Positions 11,550 through 24,373 of a stretch of DNA of 64,000 nt are shown one piece after another. Every line of letters begins with the position of its first letter. The first letter of the stretch is position 1. A model generated the notes under the pieces. That model was not told the DNA's origin. It saw only the letters and a program-made list of their open reading frames with translations, and did no database searches. The translations under genes and the position numbers were made by a program. Source of the DNA: Hyperoodon ampullatus (taxonomy: Eukaryota; Chordata; Mammalia; Artiodactyla; Ziphiidae); NCBI GenBank assembly GCA_949752795.1, contig OX457071.1, forward strand, positions 29,930,800 through 29,994,799. The letters are read 5' to 3'.

Positions 11550-14500
11550 ATTCCATATATATGTGTAAGCATATGGTATTTGTTTTTTTCTTTTTGACTT
11601 ACTGCACTCTGTATGACAGACTCTAGGTCCATCCACCTCACTACAAATAACTCAATTTTGTTTTTTTTATGGCTGAGTAATATTCCATTGTATATATGTG
11701 CCACATCTTCTTTATCCGTTCATCTCTCAATGAACACTTAGGTTGCTTCCATGTCCTGGCTATTGTAAATAGAGCTGCAGTGAACATTGTGGTACATGAT
11801 TTTTTTGAATTATGGTTTTCTCAGGGTATATGCCAAATAGTGGGATTGCTGGGTCATATGGTAGTTCTATTTGTAGTTTTTTAAGGAACCTCCATACTGC
11901 TCTCCATAGTGGCTGTACCAATTCACACTCACACCAGCAGTGCAAGAGTGTTCCCTTGTCTCCACACTCTCTCCAGCATCTCTTGTTTGTAGATTTTTTG
12001 ATGATGGCCATTCTGACTGGTGTGAGGTGATACCTCATTGTAGTTTTGATTTGCATTTCTCTAATGATTAATGATGTTGAGCATCCTTTCATGTGTTTGT
12101 TGGCAATCTGCATATCTTCTTTAGAGAGATGTCTATTTAGGTCTTCTGCCCATTTTTGGATCGGGTTGTTTGTTTTTTTGATATTGAGCTGCATGAACTG
12201 CTTGTGTATTTTGGAGATTAATCCTTTGTCAGTTGCATCATTTTCAAATATTTTCTCCCATTCTGAAGGTTGTCTTTTCATCTTGTTTATGGTTTCCTTT
12301 GCTGTGAAAACGCTTTTAAATTTCATTAGGTCTCATTTGTTAATTCTTGTTTTTATTTCCATTTCTCTAGGAACTGGATCAAAAGGATCTCGCTGTGATT
12401 TATGTCATAGAGTATTCTGCCCATGTTTTCCTCTAAGGGTTTTATAGTGTCTGCCCTTACATTAAGGTCCTTAATCCATTTTGAGTTTATTTAGTGTAAG
12501 GTGTTAGGGAGGGTTATAATTTCATTCCTTTACATGTAGCTGTCCAGTTTTCCCAGCACCACTTATTGAAGAGGCTGTCTTATCTCCATTGTATATTCTT
12601 GCCTCCTTTATCAAAGATAAGATGACCATATATGTGTGGGTTTATCTCTGGACTTTCTATCCTGTTCCCTTGATCTATATTTCTGTTTTTCTACCAGTAC
12701 CATACTGTCTTGATTACTGTAGCTTTGCAGTATAGTCTGAAGTCAGGGAGTTTGATTCCTCCAGCTCTGTTTTTTTCCATCAAGATTGCTTTGGCTATTC
12801 AGGGTCTTTTGTGTTTCCATATAAATTGTGAAATTTTTTGTTCTACTTCTGTGAAAAATGCCATTGGTAGTTTGATAGGGATTGCATTGAATCTGTAGAT
12901 TGCTTTGGGTAGTATAGTCATTTTCACAATATTGATTCTGCCAATCCAAGAAGATGGTATATTTCTCCATCTGTTTATGTCTTCTTTGATTTCTTTCATT
13001 AGTGTTCTATAGCTTTCTGAATACAAGTCTTTCTCCTCCTTAGGTAGGTTTATTCCTAGGTATTTTATTCTTTTGGTTGCAATGGTAAATGGGAATGTTT
13101 GCTCAATTTCTCTTTCACATTTTTCATCGTTAGTGTATAGGAATGCAAGAGATTTCTGTACATTAATTTTGTACCCTGATACTTCACCAAATTCATTGAT
13201 TAGCTCTAGTCATTTTCTGGTAGCATCTGTAGGATTCTCTATGTATAGTATCATGTCATCTGCAAACAGTGACAACTTTACTTCTTTTCCAATTTGGATT
13301 CCTTTTATTTCTTTGTCTTCTCTGATTTCTGTGGCTGAAACTTCCAAAACTATGTTGAATAAAAGTGTTGAAAGTGGACAACCTTGTCTTGTTCCTGATC
13401 TTAGAGGAAATATTTTCAGTTTTTCACCATTGAGAACAATGTGTGCTGTGGGTTTGTCATATATGGCCTTTATTATGTTGAGGTAAGTTTGCTCTATGCC
13501 TACTTTCTGGAGGGTTTTTATCATAAATGGGTGTTAAATTTTGTCAAAAGCTTTTTCTGAATCTTTTGAGATGATCATATGGTTTTTATCCTTCAGTTTG
13601 TTAATATGCTGTATCACATTGACTGATTTGTGTATATTGATGAATCCTTGCATTCCTGGGATAAACCCCACTTGATCATGGTGTATGATCCTTTTAATGT
13701 GATGTTGGATTCTGTTTGCTAGTATTTTGTTGAGGATTTTTGCATGTATGTTCATCATTGATATTGGCCTGTACTTTTCTTTCTTTGGGGCATCTTTGTC
13801 TGGTTTTGGTATCAGGGTGACAGTGGCCTCTTAGAATGAGTTTGGGAGAGTTCCTCCCTCTGCTATATTTTGGAAGAGTTTGAGAAGGATAGGTGTTAGC
13901 TCTTCTCTAAATGTTTGATAGAATTCCCCTGTGAAGCTACCTGGTCCTGGACTTTTGTTTGTTGGAAGATTTTTAATCACACTTTCAATTTCAGTGCTTG
14001 TGATTGGTCTGTTTGTATTTTCTATATCTTCCTGGTTCAGTCTCGGAAGGTTTGGCTTTTCTGAGAATTTGTCCATTTCTTCCAGGTTGTCCATTTTATT
14101 GGCATATACTTGCTTGTAGTAATCCTCATGATCCATTGTGTTTCTGCAGTGTCAGTTGTTACTTCTCCTTTTACATTTCTAATTCTGTGGATTTGAGTCT
14201 TCTCCCTTTTTTTGTTGATGAGTCTGCATAATAGTTTATCAATTTTGTTTATGTTCTCAAAAAATCAGCTTTTAGTTTTATTAATCTTTGCTATTGTTTC
14301 CTTCATTTCTTTTTCATTTATTTCTGATCTGATCTTTATGATTTCTTTCCTTCTGCTAAGTTTGGGGTGTTTTTGTTCTTCTTTCTCTAATTACTTTAGC
14401 TGTTAAGTTAGGTTTTTTATTTGAGATGTTTCTTGTTTCTTGAGGTAGGATTGTATTGCTATAAACTTCCCTCTTAGAACTGCTTTTGCTGCATCCCATA

Positions 14501-15350
14501 GGTTTTGGGTCATCGTGTTTTCATTGTCATTTGTTTCTAGATATTTTTTGATTTCCTCTTTGATTTCTTCAGTGATCTCTTTGTTATTTAGTAGTGTGTT
14601 GTTTGGCCTCCATGTGTTTGTATTTTTTACAGATTTTTTCCTGTAATTGATATCTAGTCTCATAGTGTTGTTGTCAGAAAGATACTTGATATGATTTCCA
14701 TTTTCTTATATTTACCAAGGCTTGATTTGTGACCCAAGATATGATCTTTCCTGGAGAATGTTCCATGAGCACTTGAGAAGAAAGTGTATTCTGTTGGTTT
14801 TGGGTGGAATGTCCTATAAATATCAATTAAGTCCATCTTGTTTAATGTATCATTTAAAGCTTGTGTTTCCTTATTTATTTTCATTTTGGATGATCTGTCC
14901 ATTGGTGAGACTGGGGTGTTAAAGTCCCCCACTATGTTTGTGTTACTGTTGATTTCCCCTTTTATGGCTATTAGCATTTGCCTTATGTACTGAGGTGCTC
15001 CTATGTTGGGTCCATAAATATTTATAATTGTTGTATCTTCTTCTTGGACTGATCCCTTGATAATTATGTAGTGTCCTTCTTTGTCTCTTGTAATAGTCTT
15101 TAATGTCTGTTTTGTATGTTATGAGAATTGCTATGCCAGCTTTCTTTTGATTTCCGTTTGTATGGCATGTCTTTTTCCATCCCTTCACTTTCAATCTGTA
15201 TGTTTCCCTAGGTCTGAAGTGGGTTTCTTCTAGACAGCATATATATGGGTCTTGTTTTTGTATCCATTCAGCCAGTCTATATCTTTTGGTTGGAGCATTT
15301 AATCCACTTACCTTTAAGGTAATTATTGATATGTATGTTCCTATTACCAT
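11550..15350 (-). pseudogene. L1 ORF2 pseudogene (copy 1)
   Basis: Broken reading frames along the minus strand follow ORF2p from its amino end at 15350 to its carboxyl end near 11550. The amino end shows the ISIITL..GLNAP start of the AP-like endonuclease. Further on, recognisable pieces include the reverse-transcriptase block with [10 protein letters not shown] near 13240 and the C-terminal region with [21 protein letters not shown] near 11960. The Cys motif still has its Cys and His residues, although RGCG has become RECG. At least six frame breaks or stops separate the pieces, so no functional protein is possible. In life ORF2p nicks target DNA and reverse-transcribes L1 RNA. Confidence 0.9.
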
Positions 15351-15399
15351 TTTCTTAATTGTTTTGGGTTTGTTATTGTAGGTCTTTTCCTTCTTTTGT

Positions 15400-16335
15400 G
15401 TTTCCTGCCTAGAGAAGTTCCTTTGGCATTTGTTGTAAAGCTGGTTTGGTGGTGCTGAATTCTCTTAACTTTTGCTTGTATGTAAAGGTTTTAATTTCTC
15501 CATTGAATCTGAATGAGATCCTTTTGGGTAGAGTAATCTTGGTTGTACATTTTTCCCTTTCATCATTTTAATTATGTCCTGCCACTTCCTTCTGGCTTGC
15601 AGAATTTCTGCTGAAAGATCAGCTGTTAACCTTATGGGGTTCCCTTGTATGTTATTTGTTGCTTTTCCCTTGCTGCTTTTAATATTTTTTCTTTGTATTT
15701 AATTTTTGAAAGTTTGACTAATATGTGTCTTGGTATGTTTCTCCTTGTATTTATCCTGTATGGGACTCTCTGTGCTTCCTGGAGTTGATTAACTATTTCC
15801 TTTCCCATGTTAAGGAAGTTTCCAACTATAATCTCTTCAAATATTTTCTCAAGTATTTTCTTTTTGTCTTCTTTTTTTGAGACCCCTATAATTCAAGTGT
15901 TTGTCCCAGAGGTCTCTGAGACCGTCCTCAATTCTTTTTATTCTTTTCTCTTTTTTCTGTTCTGAGATAGGTATTTCAACTATTTTATCTTCCAGGTACT
16001 TATCCTTTCTTCTGCTTCAGTTATTCTGCTATTGATTCCTTCTCGAGTATTTTTAATTTCATTTATTATGTTGTTCATTATTGTTTGTTTGCTCGTTAGT
16101 TCTTTCTACGTCCTTGTTAAACGTTTCTTGTATTTTCTCCATTCTATTTCCAAGATTTTTGATCATCTTTACTATCATTACTCTGAATTCTTTTTCAAGT
16201 AGACTGCCTATTTCCTCTTCATTTGTTTGGTCTGGTGGGTTTTTACCTTTCTCCTTCATCTGCTATATATTTCTCTGTCTTCTCATTTTGTTTAACATAC
16301 TGATTTTGGCATCTCCTTTTTGCCTGCTGTAAGTT
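15400..16335 (-). pseudogene. L1 ORF1 pseudogene (copy 1)
   Basis: The minus strand keeps only fragments of the RNA-binding ORF1p. The clearest, 16059-16259, has the N-terminal EKEFRVMIVKMIKNLGNR segment and the start of the coiled coil. The rest (RRM and C-terminal domain, 15400-16050) is split by frameshifts. Compared with the young L1 at 52.0-52.9 kb, the coiled coil here lacks a seven-residue insertion. Confidence 0.8.
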
Positions 16336-17277
16336 CGTAGTTCCCGTTGTTTTTGGTGTCTGTACCCAGTGGGTGATGTTGGTTCAGTGGCTTGTGTAGG
16401 CTTCCTGGTGGAGGGGACTGGTGCCTGTGTTCTGGTGGGTGGGCCTGGATCTTGTCTTTCTGCTGGGCAGGGCCGTGTCCTGCAGTGTGTTTTGGGGTGT
16501 CTGTAAACTTAGTATGATTTTAGGCAGCCTCTCTGCTATTGGGTGGCATTGTGTTCCTGTCTTGCTAGTTGTTTGGCAGTAACAACTAGCAAGTGCTGGG
16601 GTGTCCAGCAGTGAAGCTTGCTGGCCAGTGGGTATAGCTGGGTCTTAGCATTGTGATGGAGATCTCTGGGAGAGCTCTAGCTGATTGATATTACAGGGAA
16701 CCAGGATGTCTCTGGTGGTCTAGTATCCTGAACTCAGCTCTCCCACCTCAGAGGCTCAGGCCTCACACCCGGCTGGAGCACCAAGACCCTGTCAGCCACG
16801 TGGCTGGCAATCAGTAGCAGCAGGACTTTGATGCAGTTGAAGGTGGCCAAGTGATATCTGGCTCTATATCACAAGGATTCAAGCTCCATAAGAAGAGAAG
16901 AAGATCACTCGATGAGACCCTGGTGGCAGCAGGTAGTTCTAGGAGCAGTTGGTTCCAGTTTCTAGTTTTTTTCCTCTTTCCCAGAATGAGCCTCAGCAAG
17001 CTGCCAGAGATATCAGTGCTGCACTGCAGGCCACTGTCCCCTCCTCTGAAGTCAGAGGTACAGTTCCACACTTGCTCACTCAGAATCCGGTGAAAGTATT
17101 ACAGGTTGACAGTGGCCTTCCACATGGCCATGTGGGCACTCAGGCTCCTGTTACCCTGTGACGTAGCCACTAACAGTGCACCCTGTCTTCTGCAGGATGC
17201 TTAGCACCTGCCCCACATGTGGGGGATGAGAGTGAGGAGGACTGTAGGGGTTTTTATTGGCCAGAATGAGTTCTTTT

Positions 17278-17950
17278 AATTGTAGTACATTTACAGGACA
17301 GATTTTTTTCAATGAACATTCACTCTGGGTAAAGCAAGCCTTCATGTACCTTCTGCAGGATGTTCTATGTACCCAAGCTTTGAGAAATCACATTTCACCT
17401 AAGCAGGTACAATAGAATATAAGAGTTTAGAGAAAGGCAATTTCTTGTCACTACTTTCCCTACTCGCCCCCCTTCTTTAGTACTTATTTCATAATGTAGG
17501 TAAGCCATGGTAACATCATTCAATTCAGAAGAGTTTATCTCATAAAAATTGCATAAACTTCTGGAAAAGCTCCTTCCTGTTACTTAGCCTAATCTACAGT
17601 ATTGTCCATTCAGTAAGAAAAATTTAACTCTCACACTTTAAATCAACATGTATGAAACCCAGTATGTCCAATACTTTCTACTGTTCATTTCCTTTTTGGA
17701 AAGCTCTGCAGGTCTTGTTTTGTAAGTGTGCTGACATTTCACTGCTCTCCAGCTGAGGGCATGGTCAACAGATGAGCTACAATTTAAGTCACCAAATGAG
17801 AATGGCTCCCTGACTAGAATCCTCAGAAAACCCAACCATTTGTGTACTCTCCTAATTTACCCTCACTCACCTATCCTCTTCAGGGCGTATTCTGTTTTGA
17901 GCGCAGAGGTATCATCTGTGGACTTTTACCAACATCTGAATTCTTGTGTG
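17278..17950. other. unique non-coding DNA
   Basis: No repeat family, promoter-like CpG cluster or supported reading frame was recognised between the L1 target-site duplication and the L2 piece. Confidence 0.5.
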
Positions 17951-17959
17951 ATAATTTGG

Positions 17960-18425
17960 GTCCCCTGGAATGTGAGCTTACCTCTACAGACCTCCTGTCA
18001 CTTGCCTTTGTGCCCTGTGCTTGTACTGGCCTGAATGACTGCAAGCAATGGAGAGCGTCCTGCATGTTAGTGGTGCTCCACCTTTGCACACACTGCTCTC
18101 TCATTCTGCGATGCCCTCTGCCTCTCCTTCACCTTCTTTGCCTGATTTACTTCCACTCATCCATCAGATCTCATTTTAGATACTGGCTCTTCAGAGCCAG
18201 CCAGTCAGTGTTTAGTACTGAGACAGCTCACTGTTCAGACCCCATCGCAGCTACGTGATCCTGGATATAAACCATTGTTTTCTTCCCTTCCCCACCAGAA
18301 GGTGAACTTCTTGAGGACAGAAACTGGGTCTTTTGGACCTATATTCCCAGTGACTGGCACTAGGATTAGCACGTAGTTGGTGCTCAATACATATTCTAAA
18401 TAAAGAAAAAAAATGAAAGGATGAA
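17960..18425 (+). repeat. LINE L2 3' portion
   Basis: A Cys/Leu-rich pyrimidine stretch ('ctctgcctctccttcaccttctttgcc') is followed by 'cttcttgaggacagaaactgggtctt ... ttcccagtgactggcac ... agttggtgctcaatacatattc', the L2 3' end in the correct order. Confidence 0.8.
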
Positions 18426-18689
18426 TAAAAGAAAGCAAGAGAAAAGAAAAAAAAGAAGGAATTAATGAATAGAACTGCTAGTGATTGTATCAGCGCAAGA
18501 AGGAATTTGGGTTTTTGCTAATTAGCAGATACCTATGAAAATTTAAGAGAAAATGGAATAAAAGTAGGTAAAGTATATAGAGGACGACACATGGAGAATA
18601 TGGGGGGCGATGATCAAAAAGACTTGACTTATATTTATTATTTATGTTTCCTTGGGCATAATTTTTCTAAGTTTATAGAAGTACTAATT

Positions 18690-18900
18690 CACATTTGTAA
18701 AGTAATTGAATTTTTCTTACTGTATTTTAATTCGAACAGTGACCTTGTAGTACAAACATGTTTAATTATACCCATTTTGCAGATGGAGAAATTTGATGTC
18801 ATGGTCCATTCAGGGCCTTGCCTAACGTTACCAAGTCATAGTAATGGAGTCAAAATTCAAACCCAGGTCCGCTGGACCTAAATATCAGGCCATGTGGCCT
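18690..18900 (-). repeat. MIR SINE, minus strand
   Basis: The plus strand reads 'cattttgcagatggagaaatttgatgtc ... gccttgcctaacgttaccaagtca ... caaaattcaaacccaggtccgctgg', the complement of the MIR core. Confidence 0.8.
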
Positions 18901-19049
18901 CTTTTTATGAGAACAGTAAAAATGATATTTAGGTCCACAACTTGCTCTAGTGAAGAGATTTGTAAAATGATGTGTAATAAAAAGGCCTTCTCTAAAGAGT
19001 GTGAGCGCTGACGTCTCCATGCCCATAGTACAAATCTGAGAGTAGCCAT

Positions 19050-19222
19050 TTACTAGCTGCACAGCCTTAAAGAAGTCAGTTGGCTTCTCCTAGTGTGTCT
19101 TCTCCTTGTTAAATTAGAGATGTTAGTACCTGTCTTGAGCAGTTTTATTGTGAGGATTAGAAATGTGTATAAAGTTTCTAGCACATAGTAGGCACTCCAA
19201 AAACGTTATTATTCTTATGATA
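19050..19222 (+). repeat. MIR SINE
   Basis: 'tagctgcacagccttaaagaagtcagttggcttctc ... attgtgaggattagaaatgtg ... tttctagcacatagtaggcactcc' follows MIR to its 3' end. Confidence 0.85.
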
Positions 19223-21239
19223 GTCAGTGCCTTCAGAAGTTAGCTGTACATCTTTACACTGCATGAGGATAGGAACATAGCAGTGCAAATTCCTCAATAC
19301 TGAATATTGTGTACAATTGTATGAGGAATGTCCTGTTGGATTTTTTTGTCCTCCTTCTTGGGCAAAGTATGTTTCATGTTTTGGAGCTCACTCTTCTGTA
19401 CAAACAGAAGAAAAATATTTTGCAAATGTGTGAGTGTTGATGACACCACAAAGGGAACTTCACAAGCAAATTTATTACTGTGCATTTCCAGGTAATGTAA
19501 GCGAAGAGATAATTATTTGACATCCTCTGAATGTGCTAAAGCAGATGAAAACACATTGTAATTTGCACAGCTATTGGAAAGATCTTTAAAACAACTGTAC
19601 GAGCCTTGATGTTGGCAACCCCTAGAGCGGATACAATACCCAGTTATGTTTGAAAAATTGGCAAGTTCAGGACAGCGAATTCCTGCACACTTGAGGCTGC
19701 CTGGCTGGTTTCTTCCTTTTAACTCAAACCCAAGTCAGGCCAAGCGCATCCATTGCAGAACAACAATGTGGCAACCAGGAATGAATTTTTCCCCACCCTT
19801 CATCCCCCAATCCCTCCCTTCAGACAAATCATCCTGCCCAGATTTCAAAGAAATCCCAGAGAGGCATTCTTGCTGTTATATCTCCAGGACTCCAGCCAGC
19901 ACAAATCAAGAAAATGGTTTCCAGGTGCAGACTGCCTCCCTCCCCCTCCCCCATCACTTTAAAATCTGGTGATTGCACCGCGCTTTAAGCTGGAGAGGAA
20001 TGATAGGGGGAACAGGAGGGTAACCTTAGGATTCAAAAGCCCACGGAAAATTATTCTGCCTTTTTTATTTTAGTGCAGTCATGTTCATTCTCCAAAACAT
20101 ATCACACAACCCAGTATGATTAATTCCGTCTCTTTTGATAAGCCTGAGACCCCGAATAACGAGGCTACATTATCTGAACGACAGAAGGAGCCCTACAGAG
20201 TGAGGCTTTTACAAAGGTAGTTCTAATCCAATGCTATTACTATCTCCCAGTCACTAGCCCCATTTTCACACAAAGCTGTAATTGGTGGGAAAATTGCCTA
20301 CTTCTCACAATAGTCCTGGATTTTCTAAATTCAAGTAATAGCAGGTAATTATCAATAAACAAAATGCCGAAGGGAAACATCGTTGGGAAACTTTAATAGA
20401 CATAATAACATTCATAGTAGTGTAAGAACAATTGGGAGTGCCGGTGTTTAGAGTGAGTACCATTGGTTCTGTTGTTCCTTTTCAGCTTTAACTGTAGTAA
20501 CTTCTCCTATGCCCAAATACCAGGATAGGCATCATTCTGAACCCTTCTGGACCTTAGTTCAGGCACTTTTCTCTCTTCATACCTGGAATAATCTTTTACA
20601 TTGTAAAATATAAAAACCATTAGATTCTATTCTATAACTCTGATTCAATCTTCTGTACTTTTTCTATACTGTCTAAACATTTTAAAGCAAATAATTTTGT
20701 TTACCATACATTAATGTAAAAGTATTATTCGCTGTTGAGTAGTGACATTTAGGACTTGTTGAGAAAGAAAGTGTATCTCTATATCTCTAAATTTAGACAC
20801 ACAAAGGACATGTTTCATATATCAAAGTCAAGACTTTTTCTTTTTTGTTCACCCCATCGACTCCTCAAAATCAGGGAGATTATAATTTGCTTTGTTTTTC
20901 AGAACATGACCATTTTGTACAGTTTTTCTCCCTCCTGCAATTCCTAGTTTTATTATTATGCTATATTTTCCCTAGATTATTTTGTTCCTATGTTATTGTT
21001 ACATTATTTTTTTCTTTTTGAGAAAAGAAATACATACTTTCTAACACATTAGTAAGATTTTCAGCCTCCCAACCAAATAATTTGTCTAGTTAGGATCCAT
21101 TAAAATCTTTTTAATGTACCCTTGTGTTCATTTTCTATGTTACAGAACAGATTTGTCTTGGAGGCCCCTGAATTTCCATTTTATTTTGGACTTAGTGTCA
21201 GAACCTGCTACTGCTTGCCAATATTCATCTTCACCTCCT
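19223..21239. other. unique DNA, no recognised repeat
   Basis: About 2 kb of sequence with no young repeat and no supported gene. The part at 20280-20420 is AT-rich with several TAATTA/ATTA-type words and few simple repeats. It looks like a possible conserved non-coding element, but this cannot be tested from one sequence. Confidence 0.35.
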
Positions 21240-21605
21240 GTTTGGCACATAGCTATTACATTTCCAGGATCCTTGTAGTTAGAAGGACAATATGATAGAG
21301 TTGTGACTAATAGAACAGGGACAGAAGTGACACGCACATTTCTGGGATTGGTGCACAAACATCTTCTGTGTGCAACCCTCTCTGTCCACCAACCGAATGG
21401 AAAAGACTAGAAGACTCTGAAGACTTGGAGGAGAAGATAGCCCCCAGATGAAGAATCCTGGGTACCTAAGTGAAAGAGTAGAACATACATCCCACACACA
21501 CTGACTCAAGATGGATTACGATAAGAGCAGGGAATAAGTGTATATTGTGATGAGCCACTGGGATTTGGGAACTGTTCATCAGAGCATTTAATCTACCCCA
21601 GCTAA
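21240..21605 (+). repeat. MaLR-like LTR
   Basis: The 3' end 'tgatgagccactgggatttgggaactgttcatcagagcatttaatctaccccagctaatgcag' parallels the MLT1-type LTR end ('agccactgagattt..ggttgtttgttac..agcatagcctaccctaactaat'). The upstream part is diverged. Confidence 0.5.
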
Positions 21606-22233
21606 TGCAGAAATTGGTACCTTGAAGTAGGCTACTGCAGAAATGCAAAACCTAAAATATGTGGCTTAGTGATTAGGTAGAACCCTATGAAGACAAGTTA
21701 TACAGTGGGAGCATTTATGCTAAACTTTTATTTATGACCACTTTGAAGGGCACTATATGCCAACTGAGGCTAAAACTCTCAGGAAGTGTTTGGGAAGAGT
21801 CAGAGTGAACAACTATGTTGGCTGCTATTGGCTGAGGTATTACAAGAATGAGATGTGTTTAAATAAGAATTGACTGGTTTGAAAGCAGAAATGAAAGGAA
21901 ATAGAATCCAGAAATTGAATGTCATGAAGGAATGGAAAAGCCAGCTGTTCTCTAGAATACAAACTGCAGGACATGAGATTGAAGGAGTCTTTGATCCACT
22001 GTCATTCATTAGGATTCCGGTTTTGCCTTCCCACTCAACCATGATGGCCCCAGGGTAGCCAAGAAATCAAGCTTGAAATTTATGTCTAGAAATAAACTTT
22101 GGGGTTTCTTGCATGGTTACTGGTGTCTTAACATGAGTGGTAACAAATAGGTCAATAGTTTACACATTTTTGAAGGAATCTTATTGCAGAAAACCCCACA
22201 AACCTCATGGGAAAGGCTATTAACCTTCAAAGA
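21606..22233. other. unique non-coding DNA
   Basis: Nothing recognisable beyond the end of the LTR-like repeat. Confidence 0.45.
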
Positions 22234-22441
22234 CAATGGTTCTCAAATAGGGTCAATTTTGCTTCCCAGGGGACATTTGGAAGACATTTTTGATTGTCAC
22301 AGCAGGGAGAATGCTGCTGGCATCTAGTGGGTAGAGGCCAGGAATGCTGCTAAATATCCTAGAATGCACGGAATAGCCCCCCCCCCCAACAAAGAATTAT
22401 GCAGCCCAAAATGTCAGTAATCCCCAGATGGAGAGACCCTG
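22234..22441 (+). mobile_element. MER5A-type hAT-Charlie non-autonomous DNA transposon
   Basis: The 5' end is CAATGGTTCTCAAA. The interior 'gggacatttggaagacatttttgattgtcac ... tggcatctagtgggtagaggccaggaatgctgctaaa' and the end 'gagaccctgg' run in the MER5A order. It contains a run of nine to ten C residues. Confidence 0.85.
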
Positions 22442-22724
22442 GTCTACAGCAACCCTCAGATACCCAAACTTGCATGAGGAGGAAGCGAGTTGCAAAAGCT
22501 GAGGGTCCTACGAAGGGCATAGACGTGACACCCCCTCTATAGGGGGCCATGGAGGACAGAACGAGGAGCCACATAGAACTGTGTGACTCTTGATGCTGAC
22601 AGCAAACTGAGGACATACGGCACCCATTTATTACAAAAACTTGGCACGCCTCAGGCAGAACGTCCGCCATAGTTGAGACTGTCTTGTGGTTTTCTTTCCA
22701 CTCACACTTGGTTGATGTTTTCTC

Positions 22725-23262
22725 TTTTGGAAAAAAATTTTTTTAGTTGGAGTATAACCGATTAACAATGTTGTGATAGTTTCAGGTGCACAGCAAAGCG
22801 ACTCAGACATACATATACATGTATCTATTCTCCCCTAAACTTCCCTCCCATCCAGGTTGCCACATAACATTAAGCAGAGTACCCTGTGCTATACAGTAGG
22901 TCCTTGTTGGTTATCCATTTTAACTATAGCAGTGTGTACATGTCAATCCCAACCTCCTTAACTATCCCTTCCCTGCACTCTTCCCCCCTGATAACCATAA
23001 GTTCGTTCTCTAAGTCTGTGAGTCTGTTTCTGTTTTGTAAATAAGTTCATTTGTATCATTTCTTTTTAGATTCCACTTATAAGCGATATCATACGATATT
23101 TCTGTTTCTCTGTCTGACTTACTTCATTCAGTCTGACAATCTCTAGGTCCATCCATGTTGCTGCAAATGGCCTTATTTCATTCTTTTTAATGGCTGAGTA
23201 ATATTCCATTGTATATAGGTACCACATCTTCTTTATTCATTCCTCTGTCACTGGACATTTAG
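22725..23262 (-). mobile_element. old L1 3' fragment, minus strand
   Basis: The plus strand shows 'ttggagtataaccgattaacaatgttgtgatagtttcaggtgcacagc' (L1 3' end), then 'gtagg tccttgttggttatccatttt', and ends in the ORF2 C-terminal region ('ggctgagtaatattccattgtatat'). It is more diverged than the long L1 copies here. Confidence 0.85.
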
Positions 23263-23279
23263 AATAGGGTATCCAGAAA

Positions 23280-23630
23280 GTTTTGATTGAAAGATTGACA
23301 TGTGAGGGAAGGCCTGAAGGAGGTGAGGGAGCAAGACTTGTGGGAGAACAATTGTGCAGAAGGAATAACTCATGTGTCTCTGTGGGGCAGGAGTGTGCCT
23401 GGTGGGTGGGAGAGACTGTGGGGAGGCCACAGGGGCTGCACTGCATGAGGCAGAAGGAGGGTGGTGGAAGATGACATCAGGCAGGAACAGAGGCAGAATT
23501 GTGGAGGGCTCGTAGGCCATTGTAGGGACTGCAGTTTTTTCTCAGTGAATGAGAAGCCCAACTTAAAGTTTTGAGCAGAGGACCAACCAATCCTGAATGA
23601 CGTTTTTTTAAGGTACAGTTTGGCTGCTGG
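23280..23630 (+). repeat. ancient mammalian repeat, family not assigned
   Basis: A G-rich stretch with 'gcaggaacagaggcagaattgtggagggctcgtaggccattgt' and 'caatgaatgagaagcc'-like text resembles a widespread ancient repeat ('...agggccttgtaggccatggtaagg...gggaagcc...'). I do not assign the family. It is cut at 23630 by the L1 insertion. Confidence 0.4.
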
Positions 23631-24373
23631 TTTTTTTTTTTTTTTTGAATTTTTGAATTTTATTTTATTTATTTTTTTATACAGCAGGTTCTTATTCGTC
23701 ATCCATTTTATACACATCAATTTATACATGTCAATCCCAATCTCCCAATTCATCACACCACCACCACCACACCCCCCCGTCACTTTCCCCCTTTGGTGTC
23801 CATATGTTTGTTCTCTACATCTGTGTCTCAATTTCTGACTGAAAACCAGTTAATCTGTACCACTTTTCTAGGTTCCACATATATGCATTAATATATGATA
23901 TTTGTTTTTCTCTTTCTGACTTACTTTACTCTATATGACAGTCTCTAGATCCATCCACATCTCTACAAATGACCCAGTTTTGTTCCTTTTTATGGCTGAG
24001 TAATATTCCATTGTATGTATGTACCATAACTTCTTTATTGATTCGTCTGTCGATAGGCATTTAGGTTGCTTCCACGACCTGGCTATTGTAAATAGAGCTG
24101 CAATGAACATTGGGGTGCATGTGTCTTTTTGAATTATGGTTTTCTCTGGGTATATGCCCACTAGTGGGATTGCTGGGTCATATGGTAGTTCTATTTTGAG
24201 TTTTTTAAGGAACCTCCATACTGTTCTCCATAGTGGCTGTATCAATTTACATTCTCACCAACAGTGCAAGAGGATTCCCTTTTCTCCACATCCTCTCCAG
24301 CATTTGTTGTTTTCGTAGATTTTCTGATGATGCCCATTCTAACTGGTGTGAGGTGATACCTCACTGTAGTTTT

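Larger units (their letters stand above)
11184..17262 (-). mobile_element. near full-length L1, inactivated (copy 1)
   Basis: A 6.1-kb L1 on the minus strand, running 5' (17262) to 3' (11184). AGAATGAGTCTTTT at 11170-11183 and AGAATGAGTTCTTTT at 17263-17277 (one indel) form the target-site duplication. The right copy is followed by AA, so the element-sense target reads TT/AAAA, the usual L1 endonuclease site. ORF2 and ORF1 can be followed throughout but are cut by stops and frameshifts. The poly(A) tail is eroded. About 430 bp at the 5' end (16830-17262) does not look like the 5' UTR of the young L1 at 47.5-55 kb. Confidence 0.9.

Noticed and set aside
16811..17093. Overlapping frames on both strands at 16.8-17.1 kb as a possible exon
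   Set aside because: The stretch lies inside the L1 target-site duplication, at the 5' end of L1 copy 1. No recognisable protein and no splice context were found.
23370..23831. A 153-codon minus-strand frame at 23.4-23.8 kb
   Set aside because: It crosses an L1 3' poly(A) boundary (Lys-rich run) and joins L1 3' UTR with an ancient repeat. It is a chance frame.
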